IMG/VR virus record: IMGVR_UViG_3300025698_000002
Span: 1-43,313 of that record
From: a virus
Length of the DNA stretch: 43,313 nt
Direction: 5' to 3' (one strand)
The notes under the pieces: model-generated
What the model was told of the DNA's origin: nothing
The model's input: the letters and a program-made list of their open reading frames with translations, nothing else
The model's database searches: none
Position numbers and translations under genes: made by a program
Shown here: positions 1-7,124 of the stretch, piece after piece
Layout: each line of letters begins with the position of its first letter
Position numbering within the stretch: the stretch's first letter is position 1

Positions 1-42
1 CATCTATATGATGAGCATATTCCCGTATTCTATAACTTTCAT
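1..42. repeat. Terminal direct repeat, left copy (circular overlap)
   Basis: Bases 1-42 are identical to bases 43272-43313. This is what a circular genome looks like when it has been cut open with an assembly overlap, so the unit length is 43,271 bp. A gene reads in frame through the joint once one copy is removed, which supports circularity over a short physical terminal repeat. Confidence 0.95.
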
Positions 43-127
43 CCCAATATGCAACAGGTTTATAGTATTCACCACATCTATCGCATTTTTTTCTAACTGT
101 TTTAATTACTTCTTTTACTGTAGTCAC
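1..127 (-). CDS. Zinc-ribbon protein spanning the circular joint (N-terminal part)
   Basis: This is the first part of a 71-residue protein. The rest lies at 43183-43271, and the two segments total 216 bases, an exact multiple of three. It starts at a GTG at 127, eight bases after an AAGGTG ribosome site. The protein has a CDRC pair near residues 15-18 and a CPDC pair near 56-59, so it probably binds one zinc ion. It overlaps the end of the preceding 53-residue gene, as expected within an operon. The function is unknown. Zinc ribbons of this size in viruses are often nucleic-acid or protein-binding adaptors, which is only inference here. Confidence 0.8.
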   Translation of the reverse strand, partial: MTTVKEVIKTVRKKCDRCGEYYKPVAYWDESYRIREYAHHID

Positions 128-263
128 TTTTTTTCACCTTTCCAAAATCAAGATGTGTTCGATAGTGTATTTTTTCGTTTATATCACAGTATACTAATAT
201 ACTACACTGTACACTCAAAACAATCTTAGTGTTGTCTCCAAATAACAAATAGTCTTTTATCAT
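102..263 (-). CDS. Small protein, unknown function (53 aa)
   Basis: An open frame of 53 codons whose ATG overlaps the stop of the upstream gene as ATGA, which suggests translational coupling. An AAGGAGATGAAAG ribosome site lies just upstream. The centre is rich in beta-branched residues (SVQCSILVYCDI) and the end is basic. No family is recognised. Its 3' end overlaps the start of the joint-spanning zinc-ribbon gene by 26 bases. Confidence 0.6.
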   Translation of the reverse strand: MIKDYLLFGDNTKIVLSVQCSILVYCDINEKIHYRTHLDFGKVKKSDYSKRSN

Positions 264-409
264 TCTTTCATCTCCTTTCTTTTTCTTTGTTCCATATGAT
301 CGTACTTCAATATAAACAACTCTATCTTATTGCACTCTGGACACATTAGTGTCTCTACAAACCAGAGCATCTCTCTGCCACAAAAGTAGCACAGTGGTTT
401 TTCATCCAT
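260..409 (-). CDS. Zinc-ribbon mini-protein (49 aa)
   Basis: Starts at the ATG at 409 behind an AAGGAG site. Residues CYFC (7-10) and CPEC (23-26) form a compact four-cysteine zinc ribbon, followed by a charged helical tail (EQRKRKEMKE). It is the first gene after the non-coding inverted-repeat region that follows the primase gene. The function is unknown. It is one of about a dozen zinc-ribbon mini-proteins in this genome. Confidence 0.75.
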   Translation of the reverse strand: MDEKPLCYFCGREMLWFVETLMCPECNKIELFILKYDHMEQRKRKEMKE

Positions 410-430
410 TTTTTTCTCCTTAATTCATAC

Positions 431-518
431 GCCTACACTCTTACCCCCCTAACACACTAGATACTTCCCACATACTACGTTATTTTTTCATTAGAGTATG
501 GGGGGTTAATGTGTAGGC
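431..518. repeat. Imperfect inverted repeat with C6/G6 core in the gap after the primase gene
   Basis: The 410-566 gap carries no supported gene. Its left arm begins GCCTACAC (431-438) and holds a CCCCCC run at 444-449. The right arm holds GGGGGG near 500-505 and ends GTGTAGGC (511-518). The arms pair in register over the outer eight bases and the six-base core, around a loop of about 38 bases that is mostly AT. It could be a terminator or processing hairpin in the leftward transcript, or a replication-associated dyad beside the replication gene. The sequence alone does not decide this. Confidence 0.65.
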
Positions 519-566
519 ATTAGAGGCTCTTCTGTTGAGCATCATATACAGTATAACTTATTGCTA

Positions 567-2591
567 TCATGCGTAGTCATCCATTTTTGTAATCTTTGGC
601 TTATTCGACCAAACGTACTCTAATTTTTTAAGTCCACGTTTCTGTTCTATCGAGCCTTCATCGGGTTCTGACATAAGCCGTCTTAGGTATCCTAGCCATA
701 CGAGTGCCTCACACTGCTTCTTTATTGTGTTCTTACCGTAGTTTAGTTCTTCGTGCAGTGTTTGTACTTTGAATGGCTGTTCTGGATACTGCTTCATAAA
801 GTGAAATAGTGTGTGTCGTGCTGTGTCTCCACTGCTTTTTACTATGTTCTCTACTATGCTCTTAAATTTTTCCACGGGATACTCAGCTTCGAGTGACATC
901 AGCGACTTATAGAGCAAGTTTATCTGCTGAATCAGTCGTGTTGGAACTTCTATTGTAACTGCACCACGTAGTTCGTTAGTTTGCCTTTCCCATGAACCTG
1001 CTGCTCGAAATACTGCAAGTTCCTTACACTTTGTCATCATCCACTCTCTTAGCTCATCATCTACCTTTACTTTGGGATTAAACTTGCGATGCTCAAGATA
1101 TGACTGTACAGCCTCTTGTAAGTCCTTGTGCATCTCTGCTTCTCGTTCCATGTGCTTCATAGCCATCTGCATTTTCTTTCCATCGTTAGTTCTGCTTGAC
1201 TGTACATCGTAGGAAAACTCTCTTGTTCCTAGCTGGTTGTGTATTGCGTACTCTGCTTTTATGTCTGGTGTAGTGCATGCTATGAGTGTTACGTGACAGT
1301 TATTGTACTGTGCCTTCGTATCGTTCCCTGTCATCTTGTTTATCCTTCCATCGTACAGTTCTCGGAACTGTCCCCATATTTCATTCTTGTTATCTGTGTT
1401 TAGTGACTTAAGTGAAGCTAAATCTGAGAAACATAGAATATGACTTGCATCTTGTAGTTCTTCTCCTAAATCTGGAACTTTTTTGTTCTTATAGGTCTTT
1501 CCTGTAGCTAGAGTGTTGGGTGTGATCTGATCTATTGGCTTTACACCTGGATAGTCCTTTAGTGCACCGAGTATTTCACTCTTTGCATCTCCGCTTTCTC
1601 CTATTATAAACACCCAAATCGGCTTAGTATTCTTTGCTTGATTTGAGAGAATTGCAGCTAAAACTAGGTCTATTCTTTGTGTATCTGTAATATACAGCCA
1701 CTTTCTCAGTTTTTCATAAAGTGCCTCTAGGTTCTTCGGTGGGTGCTTTAGATCAAGGTGCTTTCGTTTGTCTACTACCTTTGCCTCTTTTACGCTTTGT
1801 TCGATGCCGTACTTGTCTTTTGCTATCTTCTTAACAATTGTAAACTTCTTTCCTTCTAGCTTTTCATCGCACTTTATTTTCTTTTCTAGTATTCCTACTA
1901 AGCTCAGTGCATCGCCACCAGAATTACATCTGAAGCAGTGCCACAGGTTTTTCTCTGTATTTATTGTGAAGTTCATGCCACCTGTTGAGCCGTGTATAGG
2001 ATGTGGTCCCTGTAGTTCCTCTCCTATTCGTTTCATGCCGTGAATCTGTCCAGCTAGCTTTGAAATGTCAATATCGTTTGATTCACCCCACTTTACTTTC
2101 TTGTCTGGTATGAAGTCTATCAGTGCTTGTCTTAGCTGCTGTTGTGTGATCTCAGCTATCTGTGTTACAATTTTTGTTTTGTATAGCTCTCCGTTAGGGT
2201 GAACTGAGCCTGAACCGATAACCTGACTTCCTACGGACTGTACTTCACCGTAGTGCTTCTTTTTATCATCCTTTAGTACAATCTTATTCTCTAGGTCCTT
2301 AATTATATAGTAATAATGATATCCACCACTCCCTGTCTGTACTACAAATGTTTTTGGTAGATTCTTTGTAACAGCTAGCTCTATCTCTTTCTCATCTGCA
2401 TCTATTACTGCTAGATTACCCTTTCCGCATAGCACACCGTATCCTTTGGCTGTTTTCAGGTACTCTATGAATATACTATCTGTGTAACTGTAGTTATTAG
2501 TATTCTGCCAGTTTTTTTCAAGTGGTATCTTCCCGTCTTTAATCTTAATGAACCTGAAGTCTACATTCTGTAGTTGTTTAGGAAGCTTCAT
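567..2591 (-). CDS. Primase-polymerase with zinc finger and AAA+ helicase domain
   Basis: A 674-residue replication protein, and the only recognisable replicase in the genome. Residues 1-165 match the archaeo-eukaryotic primase (PrimPol) fold: a DAD metal pair at 64-66, SGGYH at 88-92, and a GSGSVHPNG signature with H131. Residues 197-226 look like a CHC2-type zinc finger (H200, C219, C222, then GGD). Residues 325-480 form a helicase domain with a Walker A GESGDAKS at 331-338 and a hydrophobic strand ending in D near 385-390. It probably primes and unwinds viral DNA and then recruits a host polymerase. The C-terminal 100 residues look like a winged helix. The ATG at 2591 overlaps the stop of a 24-residue zinc protein. 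This arrangement is frequent in archaeal viruses and plasmids but also occurs in phages. Confidence 0.9.
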   Translation of the reverse strand: MKLPKQLQNVDFRFIKIKDGKIPLEKNWQNTNNYSYTDSIFIEYLKTAKGYGVLCGKGNLAVIDADEKEIELAVTKNLPKTFVVQTGSGGYHYYYIIKDLENKIVLKDDKKKHYGEVQSVGSQVIGSGSVHPNGELYKTKIVTQIAEITQQQLRQALIDFIPDKKVKWGESNDIDISKLAGQIHGMKRIGEELQGPHPIHGSTGGMNFTINTEKNLWHCFRCNSGGDALSLVGILEKKIKCDEKLEGKKFTIVKKIAKDKYGIEQSVKEAKVVDKRKHLDLKHPPKNLEALYEKLRKWLYITDTQRIDLVLAAILSNQAKNTKPIWVFIIGESGDAKSEILGALKDYPGVKPIDQITPNTLATGKTYKNKKVPDLGEELQDASHILCFSDLASLKSLNTDNKNEIWGQFRELYDGRINKMTGNDTKAQYNNCHVTLIACTTPDIKAEYAIHNQLGTREFSYDVQSSRTNDGKKMQMAMKHMEREAEMHKDLQEAVQSYLEHRKFNPKVKVDDELREWMMTKCKELAVFRAAGSWERQTNELRGAVTIEVPTRLIQQINLLYKSLMSLEAEYPVEKFKSIVENIVKSSGDTARHTLFHFMKQYPEQPFKVQTLHEELNYGKNTIKKQCEALVWLGYLRRLMSEPDEGSIEQKRGLKKLEYVWSNKPKITKMDDYA

Positions 2592-2662
2592 TTTCTTTTA
2601 CACTCCTTACAGAATAAGCCTGGTTCAGTGTGTTTCTTACCGCATGTCCAGCATACTTTCAT
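2588..2662 (-). CDS. Zinc-knuckle micro-protein (24 aa)
   Basis: A 24-codon frame with CWTC at residues 4-7 and CKEC near 18-21, ending in a basic tail. Its stop overlaps the primase start (ATGA), and its own ATG overlaps the stop of the 70-residue zinc protein upstream. Coupling on both sides and the four spaced cysteines argue that it is translated. The frame also supplies the AAGGAG ribosome site for the primase. Confidence 0.6.
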   Translation of the reverse strand: MKVCWTCGKKHTEPGLFCKECKRK

Positions 2663-2871
2663 TTCATCACCACGAACAGTTTTACCGCATGTTTCCATAT
2701 GTATTCAGATGTTTCATAGTATTTCTTCGTTGTACATTCCAGCCAACACTTACCACACACATATGTTGCATCAGGTGGTTCTCCATCAAAGTAACCACCG
2801 TAGTTTGTATATGTCTTGGCATTTTTATCACTATATGAAATGAATCTACCGCACCAATCACATCTAATCAT
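2659..2871 (-). CDS. Zinc-ribbon protein (70 aa)
   Basis: Contains CDWC at residues 4-7 and CGKC near 39-42, followed by a helical tail, so it probably binds one zinc ion. The ATG at 2871 overlaps the stop of the 37-residue gene upstream, and its stop overlaps the next ATG downstream. It lies directly before the replication gene in the same leftward transcript. No specific family is recognised. Confidence 0.75.
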   Translation of the reverse strand: MIRCDWCGRFISYSDKNAKTYTNYGGYFDGEPPDATYVCGKCWLECTTKKYYETSEYIWKHAVKLFVVMK

Positions 2872-2981
2872 TTTCGTAACCTCAACCTTCGCATCTCTGT
2901 TTGTATCTGAGCATACTCTTCAAGATCGCTTGGATTGCGATGCTCGTCAAAGTCTGTTGTACCTAGTTGTTTTTTTCTCAT
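2868..2981 (-). CDS. Small charged protein (37 aa)
   Basis: A 37-codon frame starting ATGAGAAAA and joined by ATGA overlaps to genes on both sides. It is highly charged, with a predicted helix ending in RRLRLRK. It resembles no family known to me. Coupling is the main reason to call it. Confidence 0.5.
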   Translation of the reverse strand: MRKKQLGTTDFDEHRNPSDLEEYAQIQTEMRRLRLRK

Positions 2982-3091
2982 ATCTGTGCACTATCCTTAA
3001 CAGATTTGTTAACTTCGGTGCATATCATTGTGAATCCCCCTTTGGGTTTTGCTGATCTGTGATTTGGTGGTGAACCTTTACATCTTGTCAT
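2978..3091 (-). CDS. Small protein, unknown function (37 aa)
   Basis: Starts at the ATG at 3091, seven bases after an AAGGAG site embedded in the end of the phosphoesterase gene. It overlaps that gene by 14 bases and overlaps the next gene by ATGA. The N-terminal half is rich in Pro, Gly and Lys. The function is unknown. Confidence 0.5.
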   Translation of the reverse strand: MTRCKGSPPNHRSAKPKGGFTMICTEVNKSVKDSAQI

Positions 3092-4004
3092 TACATATCT
3101 CCTTTTCTAGTCCTATATTTCCATCGTACATTTTCCCGTTAATTATACACCTTCCGTTTATTATCATTGGTGTAAAGTAGGTAAATGTTCCGTCATCCAT
3201 CATGTACCAGAATAGAAACTGATGTACCCAATGGTTAGGCTTATTTTCCATATACTCAGGGTTTATGTTGCATAGACATCCTACACCTACACACTGCTTT
3301 GGAAGTGAGTATATTGGTGTTATACCTGTGTATACTTGTGGTGTATGTACGTGTCCAACGAAGATCATCTTTTGAACGATACTAAGTGTCTTTTCAGAGA
3401 AGTACTTGTTCCAGTACATTCCGTGTGCAAAGTACATGTCGCCTATGTTGAATATGTCATTGAATGGTATTATCGTATAGTCATCAAGCTTGAGGTTTGC
3501 TTCCAGTTCGATGAACCCCTCAAACTGTGTTGTTTTCTCTATCAGTCGTTCAATTCGATACTCGTGGTTTCCTACCATAAAGAACTTCTTACATCTTTTT
3601 GGTATTGCATCCTCAAATCTATCAAGTATATTTACTTGAAATCCAATGTACTCTCGTTTTATTCGTTTTCCTTCAATCAGCTTTGGTTTTCTAATGTTAA
3701 AGGATGATATTGTGTCCATTTGCATCTGGTCGCCACCGTATACTAGGTAGTTAGGCTTAAAGTCCCTTAGAAACTGCTCTATGACGTTCATACAGGCTTT
3801 ATCGTGTACAGGGTAGTGTATATCAAATAAAGCAACGCCTCTCGACTTGTACTTTATACCTGTGTTCATCTCAGCGTATGCTCTGCAATAGAATCGTGCT
3901 GTTGTTTCTGGTATATCAGCAAGCTTAGCAAGTTCCTTTCTTCCAATTTGAGGATTCTTCTGAATGTACTGCATTACGTGATTTGGGATTAGTTTCTTTT
4001 TCAT
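3078..4004 (-). CDS. Calcineurin-like metallophosphoesterase with N-terminal HTH
   Basis: A 308-residue protein. Residues 8-45 look like a helix-turn-helix (IGRKELAKLADIPETTARFY). The rest carries the ordered metallophosphoesterase motifs: D-x-H at 61-63 (FDIHYP), GGDQ near 90-93, GNHE near 146, and GHVH near the C-terminal third. It should coordinate two metal ions and cleave phosphoester bonds. Plausible substrates are DNA ends or small nucleotides, which is inference. The HTH fusion suggests it acts on or near DNA. It starts at an ATGA overlap with the upstream 82-residue gene, between the primase and the candidate small terminase. Confidence 0.85.
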   Translation of the reverse strand: MKKKLIPNHVMQYIQKNPQIGRKELAKLADIPETTARFYCRAYAEMNTGIKYKSRGVALFDIHYPVHDKACMNVIEQFLRDFKPNYLVYGGDQMQMDTISSFNIRKPKLIEGKRIKREYIGFQVNILDRFEDAIPKRCKKFFMVGNHEYRIERLIEKTTQFEGFIELEANLKLDDYTIIPFNDIFNIGDMYFAHGMYWNKYFSEKTLSIVQKMIFVGHVHTPQVYTGITPIYSLPKQCVGVGCLCNINPEYMENKPNHWVHQFLFWYMMDDGTFTYFTPMIINGRCIINGKMYDGNIGLEKEICNDKM

Positions 4005-4249
4005 CCGTACATACCTCTTTCTATATTTTCATTGTCTTTACTCTTTTTGTCTATTCCAATTTTTCTTTGAAGTTCATCTATATCTCTTATGAATACTATG
4101 TGGTCCTTATCAACTGCCTGTGCGAACTTCATAAGCCACTCCCACATTATGCGATGCTCGTACTTCGTTATTGGTCGCCAGCATGTCAAATAGAACCAAA
4201 TTTTTCTTATCCTATCTATTTTTTTTGCTTTAATCTTTTTTTCGTTCAT
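4001..4249 (-). CDS. Small basic protein, unknown function (82 aa)
   Basis: The start at 4249 (MNEKK) is preferred because GGAG lies nine bases upstream. A longer form would begin five codons earlier. It is basic at the N-terminus with an aromatic helical centre (WFYLTCWRP). It overlaps the 3' end of the terminase-small-like gene by 20 bases, which suggests coupling. No family is recognised. Confidence 0.65.
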   Translation of the reverse strand: MNEKKIKAKKIDRIRKIWFYLTCWRPITKYEHRIMWEWLMKFAQAVDKDHIVFIRDIDELQRKIGIDKKSKDNENIERGMYG

Positions 4250-4838
4250 CTTTATCACTCCCATCTAGTGTACTTTGACCGTCACCTGATTCAAACACGG
4301 TCTTTGATGCTTGTTTATCATCAGTGCTTTTCATAGGTATATCGTAGAACTTATGTCCACACTTCGGGCATACCTTTTCTACGTTTTCAAAGTGACCGAA
4401 TACTATCTTATGCATTGGTCTTTTAACTTCTGCTTGTCTCAACCTATGAGACATTAGCTTTTCTTCGTAGTCTATTTTTGTTTTTATAAGTGAGTTGTAT
4501 GTATTAAGTGCCTTACATCTATCCCCTGCTTTTTGTGATTCATCACCTGCTATACTTTTTGCTATTGTTATCCGCTTGTTTATTTCTTGTATTCTTGTGT
4601 TATCTTCTGGTATAGTAACCTGCGTATAGTTTATTAAATCCTTATCGGCAAGGTATGTGGCGACTGTTTGCCGTGTTACATTTTCACCTGTTTCTTCGTG
4701 GTATAGCTTTGCAATTTTCACAGAACTAGGTTCTCCTTTTGCATTGCGTATCTCATCTGGTCTGTTTGCCAAGACGTTTGCTATAAACGACTTAATCCTA
4801 GCCTCATTATTTTTTCCTTGTGGACCTCTTTTACCCAT
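4230..4838 (-). CDS. Candidate terminase small subunit (HTH, zinc-binding C-terminus)
   Basis: A 202-residue protein with an N-terminal DNA-binding helix-turn-helix (about residues 35-70, ending NVTRQTVATYLADK), a helical middle suited to oligomerisation, and a C-terminal CPKCGHKFYD segment that may bind metal. Small terminases recognise viral DNA and hand it to the large subunit. The large terminase starts on the opposite strand about 1 kb away. The call rests on this architecture and position, because small terminases diverge too fast for firm recognition. It could instead be a transcription regulator. Confidence 0.5.
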   Translation of the reverse strand: MGKRGPQGKNNEARIKSFIANVLANRPDEIRNAKGEPSSVKIAKLYHEETGENVTRQTVATYLADKDLINYTQVTIPEDNTRIQEINKRITIAKSIAGDESQKAGDRCKALNTYNSLIKTKIDYEEKLMSHRLRQAEVKRPMHKIVFGHFENVEKVCPKCGHKFYDIPMKSTDDKQASKTVFESGDGQSTLDGSDKDERKKD

Positions 4839-5053
4839 TATAAACCAAACTCCATCTTTTCTATCTTTATCTTGTGCATATTTTCAACTAGCTTAGCCTG
4901 TGATGATACTGTCATGTTTCTCATTATAATTACCACATTACCAGACCTTACCATAATAACCTCAAATGTATTGTTATAAAGTGTAGCTTTATACACGACA
5001 CCCTTACTTTGCCATAGCCAGGTGTGCTTTATTCTAGTTAGTTTATTCATCAT
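4838..5053 (-). CDS. Small beta-rich protein (70-71 aa)
   Basis: Starts with two consecutive Met codons (5053 or 5050). The middle reads as alternating beta strands (VYKATLYNNTFEVIMV). Its stop overlaps the ATG of the candidate small terminase (TAATG). The function is unknown. The fold pattern resembles the 71-residue protein at 34280-34495, but too weakly to claim homology. Confidence 0.65.
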   Translation of the reverse strand: MMNKLTRIKHTWLWQSKGVVYKATLYNNTFEVIMVRSGNVVIIMRNMTVSSQAKLVENMHKIKIEKMEFGL

Positions 5054-5210
5054 GTGTTACCTCAAGTTGCATCGTTTTTCCATTATATACAGCAGTATAC
5101 TTGATATCAGTCTTTACATCTAATACAATTGTCATTCCCAAATCATATTGGATATTCAAAACCTTAAACTTTTTAGTGAAAATTGCGTTACCCCACTCTT
5201 CTATTGTCAT
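5043..5210 (-). CDS. Small protein, unknown function (55 aa)
   Basis: An open frame of 55 codons from the ATG at 5210. It fills the gap between two stronger genes and overlaps the next gene's start by 11 bases. It is predicted beta-rich (MTIVLDVKTDIKYTAVY). No family is recognised. Confidence 0.55.
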   Translation of the reverse strand: MTIEEWGNAIFTKKFKVLNIQYDLGMTIVLDVKTDIKYTAVYNGKTMQLEVTHDE

Positions 5211-5215
5211 TTCTA

Positions 5216-5668
5216 TCACTTTAACAACTCCAATCTAATAAGTTCTGATTTAAGTTCATCCATTGTGGTGTCATAGAACTCAGGATACGTACACACATCT
5301 GTTTTACCGCACTTACTGCAAAACGTGTAGTGTCCACCACCACTAGGTCTACTTCCAATATAAACACGATCAAAGCCACAGTGTGAGCATGTTAGCTTAC
5401 GGTCAACATTATCACCAGACATATAGCGTAACAACAGTTGCAGCATTATCATTCGTTTTCGTCTAAGCACCTGAGTGTTTTTATCTTCTATTATAATATC
5501 CTTACAGTCAGTAAAGTAAAATATATCCATTTTTTCAAAGTCATTACGGTATACATTACCTGTTCTGCCATCGGCTAAGTCAGTGAAGTGCTGTATCCAC
5601 TCTTTCAACCATAATTCTACCTTAGCCTTTGACTTTTTCGGTAATTTTAGCTCATCAAGTGTTTTCAT
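5216..5668 (-). CDS. Zinc-ribbon protein, first gene of leftward operon I (150 aa)
   Basis: The start at 5668 is chosen because GGAGATACA precedes it and the TATA element at 5700-5708 predicts a transcription start near 5678. The longer form from 5698 would begin upstream of that start. The N-terminal 90 residues are helical. The C-terminus holds a zinc ribbon with CSHCGF and CSKCGK about 25 residues apart. As the first product of the operon that carries the replication protein, it may be an early regulator, but that is inference. Confidence 0.75.
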   Translation of the reverse strand: MKTLDELKLPKKSKAKVELWLKEWIQHFTDLADGRTGNVYRNDFEKMDIFYFTDCKDIIIEDKNTQVLRRKRMIMLQLLLRYMSGDNVDRKLTCSHCGFDRVYIGSRPSGGGHYTFCSKCGKTDVCTYPEFYDTTMDELKSELIRLELLK

Positions 5669-5684
5669 TGTATCTCCATATAAG

Positions 5685-5708
5685 AGTATGTCGTTCATCC
5701 TATATAAA
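5685..5708 (-). promoter_or_regulatory. Promoter for leftward operon I (TATA plus proximal element)
   Basis: On the minus strand this reads TTTATATAG, seven bases, GACATACT. The same arrangement faces right at 5751-5774, and a close variant lies at 41549-41570. With archaeal spacing the transcript would start near 5678, giving a ten-base leader with GGAGAT before the ATG at 5668. Read as a bacterial promoter, a TCTTAT -10 lies 17 bases from TTTATA, which is a weaker match. Confidence 0.7.
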
Positions 5709-5743
5709 GATGACCCTGCTTACTACCGTCATGGTTTAAGCAC

Positions 5744-5774
5744 CGAAACCTTTATATAGTACGGATGACATACT
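5744..5774 (+). promoter_or_regulatory. Promoter for rightward virion operon (BRE-like, TATA, proximal element)
   Basis: ACCGAAA (about 5742-5748) is followed by TTTATATAG (5751-5759), seven bases, and GACATACT (5767-5774). This fits an archaeal BRE, TATA box and promoter-proximal element, with a start expected near 5781 and the large terminase ATG at 5807. A bacterial reading is also possible: TATAAT at 5774-5779 lies 17 bases after TTTATA. The shared part of the three promoters is the TATA and GACATACT element, not TATAAT. Confidence 0.7.
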
Positions 5775-5806
5775 ATAATGTAGATATAAAGTATAAGGTT
5801 TTCATC

Positions 5807-7123
5807 ATGGATATATTCGAGAAAGTATATGAGGTTGAATCGCCCAGGAAGTTTCTTCCAAAGCAAATTGCCGTTCTCGATAGATGTCTCACAGATGAGG
5901 CAATACTATACTCTGGTGCGTTCAGAGCAGGGAAAACACTATTGCTTGCACACGCAGCAATAAGAGCCTGCTTAGAGAACCCAGGTGTTAAGGGACTTAT
6001 AGGTTCACAAACACACACAACACTTAAGTCGGTTGTTATGGATTTAGTTGAAGAGGAACTAGAACTATATCAAAAGAAAGTAAATGCTGCTGGTATAGAC
6101 CTTAAACTCGTAAAAAAGGCAATTCACTCTGATGGAAAGATGGAGATCACGTTCTTTAATGGTTCAAGGTTACTATTTAGAGCATGTGACATGGAAAGAA
6201 AGTTATCTGGATATACTCTTGATTTCTTCGGTATTGATGAACCTGTTGATGTTGCTGAACAGATATTTACTCAGTTGATTGGGAGAATATCAGGTACGGG
6301 CAACCTAAAGAACAAGTTTGGACTACTTACAACTAATCCAGGCTCAGATTTACACTGGCTATATAAGTACTTCTACCTTATGAAGTTGGATAGATATATT
6401 CATATAGACACTACAACGTATGATAATATACTACTACCTGATTACAAAAATTACATTAAAAGCAAAGAACAAGTATGGGATGCAGATTGGATTCGCAGAT
6501 ACCTAAACGGAAGTTGGGGTATGTTTGAAGGTCAGGTATATAAGGACTTCAATCCAGCCACTATGGTAGGCGACTTCAAAAAAACTCCCGTAGCGTATCA
6601 CATAGCTGGTATTGATTGGGGATTAGAGGACCCACACTGTGTCTTAGACATCGGAGTAACAGAAGATAGACGACTGATAGTGTTGAGAGAGCACTACGGT
6701 AAGAAGATGACAACATCGGAACTTGCACCGCTTATTGCATCTTGGAATAAGCACGTTAAGTTTCGCAAGCTGTACTGTGACCCTTCGGCTGCTGATCTAA
6801 TACAACAGGTATACAATAAGGGTGTACCTATTGCACACTCAGCTAACGGTAAAATAAAAGGATACGCAAACAACGATGTTGATAACGGTATAGCAAAGGT
6901 TAAGTCGATACTTCGTAATAAGCTAATACTTGTTGATGAATCGTGTACCAATCTAATAAGTGAGTTGCAAGCATATAGATATAAAGAAGGTACAGAGAAA
7001 CCAATTAAAGAAAACGATCACAGTTGCGATGCCTTGAGGTATGGGGTAACTGACTTCAATCCAGACACGGATACAATAGGATTTAAAGGAACACTTACAA
7101 AGTTATTTAAAAGGAGATATTAA
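5807..7123 (+). CDS. terL: Terminase large subunit
   Basis: A 438-residue DNA-packaging motor. The ATPase domain has a Walker A SGAFRAGKT at 36-44 and a Walker B followed by the catalytic acid (FFGIDEP, D143-E144). The RNase H-like nuclease domain opens with AGIDWG (D269), continues with CDPSAAD near 330, and ends at DHSCDALRYG near 415. It cuts and pumps DNA into the prohead through the portal. The start at 5807 is chosen over 5765 because the promoter predicts transcription from about 5781, and AAGG lies upstream of 5807. The portal gene follows after one base. Confidence 0.95.
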   Translation: MDIFEKVYEVESPRKFLPKQIAVLDRCLTDEAILYSGAFRAGKTLLLAHAAIRACLENPGVKGLIGSQTHTTLKSVVMDLVEEELELYQKKVNAAGIDLKLVKKAIHSDGKMEITFFNGSRLLFRACDMERKLSGYTLDFFGIDEPVDVAEQIFTQLIGRISGTGNLKNKFGLLTTNPGSDLHWLYKYFYLMKLDRYIHIDTTTYDNILLPDYKNYIKSKEQVWDADWIRRYLNGSWGMFEGQVYKDFNPATMVGDFKKTPVAYHIAGIDWGLEDPHCVLDIGVTEDRRLIVLREHYGKKMTTSELAPLIASWNKHVKFRKLYCDPSAADLIQQVYNKGVPIAHSANGKIKGYANNDVDNGIAKVKSILRNKLILVDESCTNLISELQAYRYKEGTEKPIKENDHSCDALRYGVTDFNPDTDTIGFKGTLTKLFKRRY

Positions 7124-7124
7124 A

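Noticed and set aside
412-566. 16-codon frame overlapping the primase stop by ATGA
   Set aside because: It is very short with no recognisable feature, and the region is dominated by the inverted repeat.
1768-2043. Open frame on the plus strand opposite the primase gene
   Set aside because: It is antisense to a well-supported conserved gene, has no ribosome site and its composition mirrors the coding strand.
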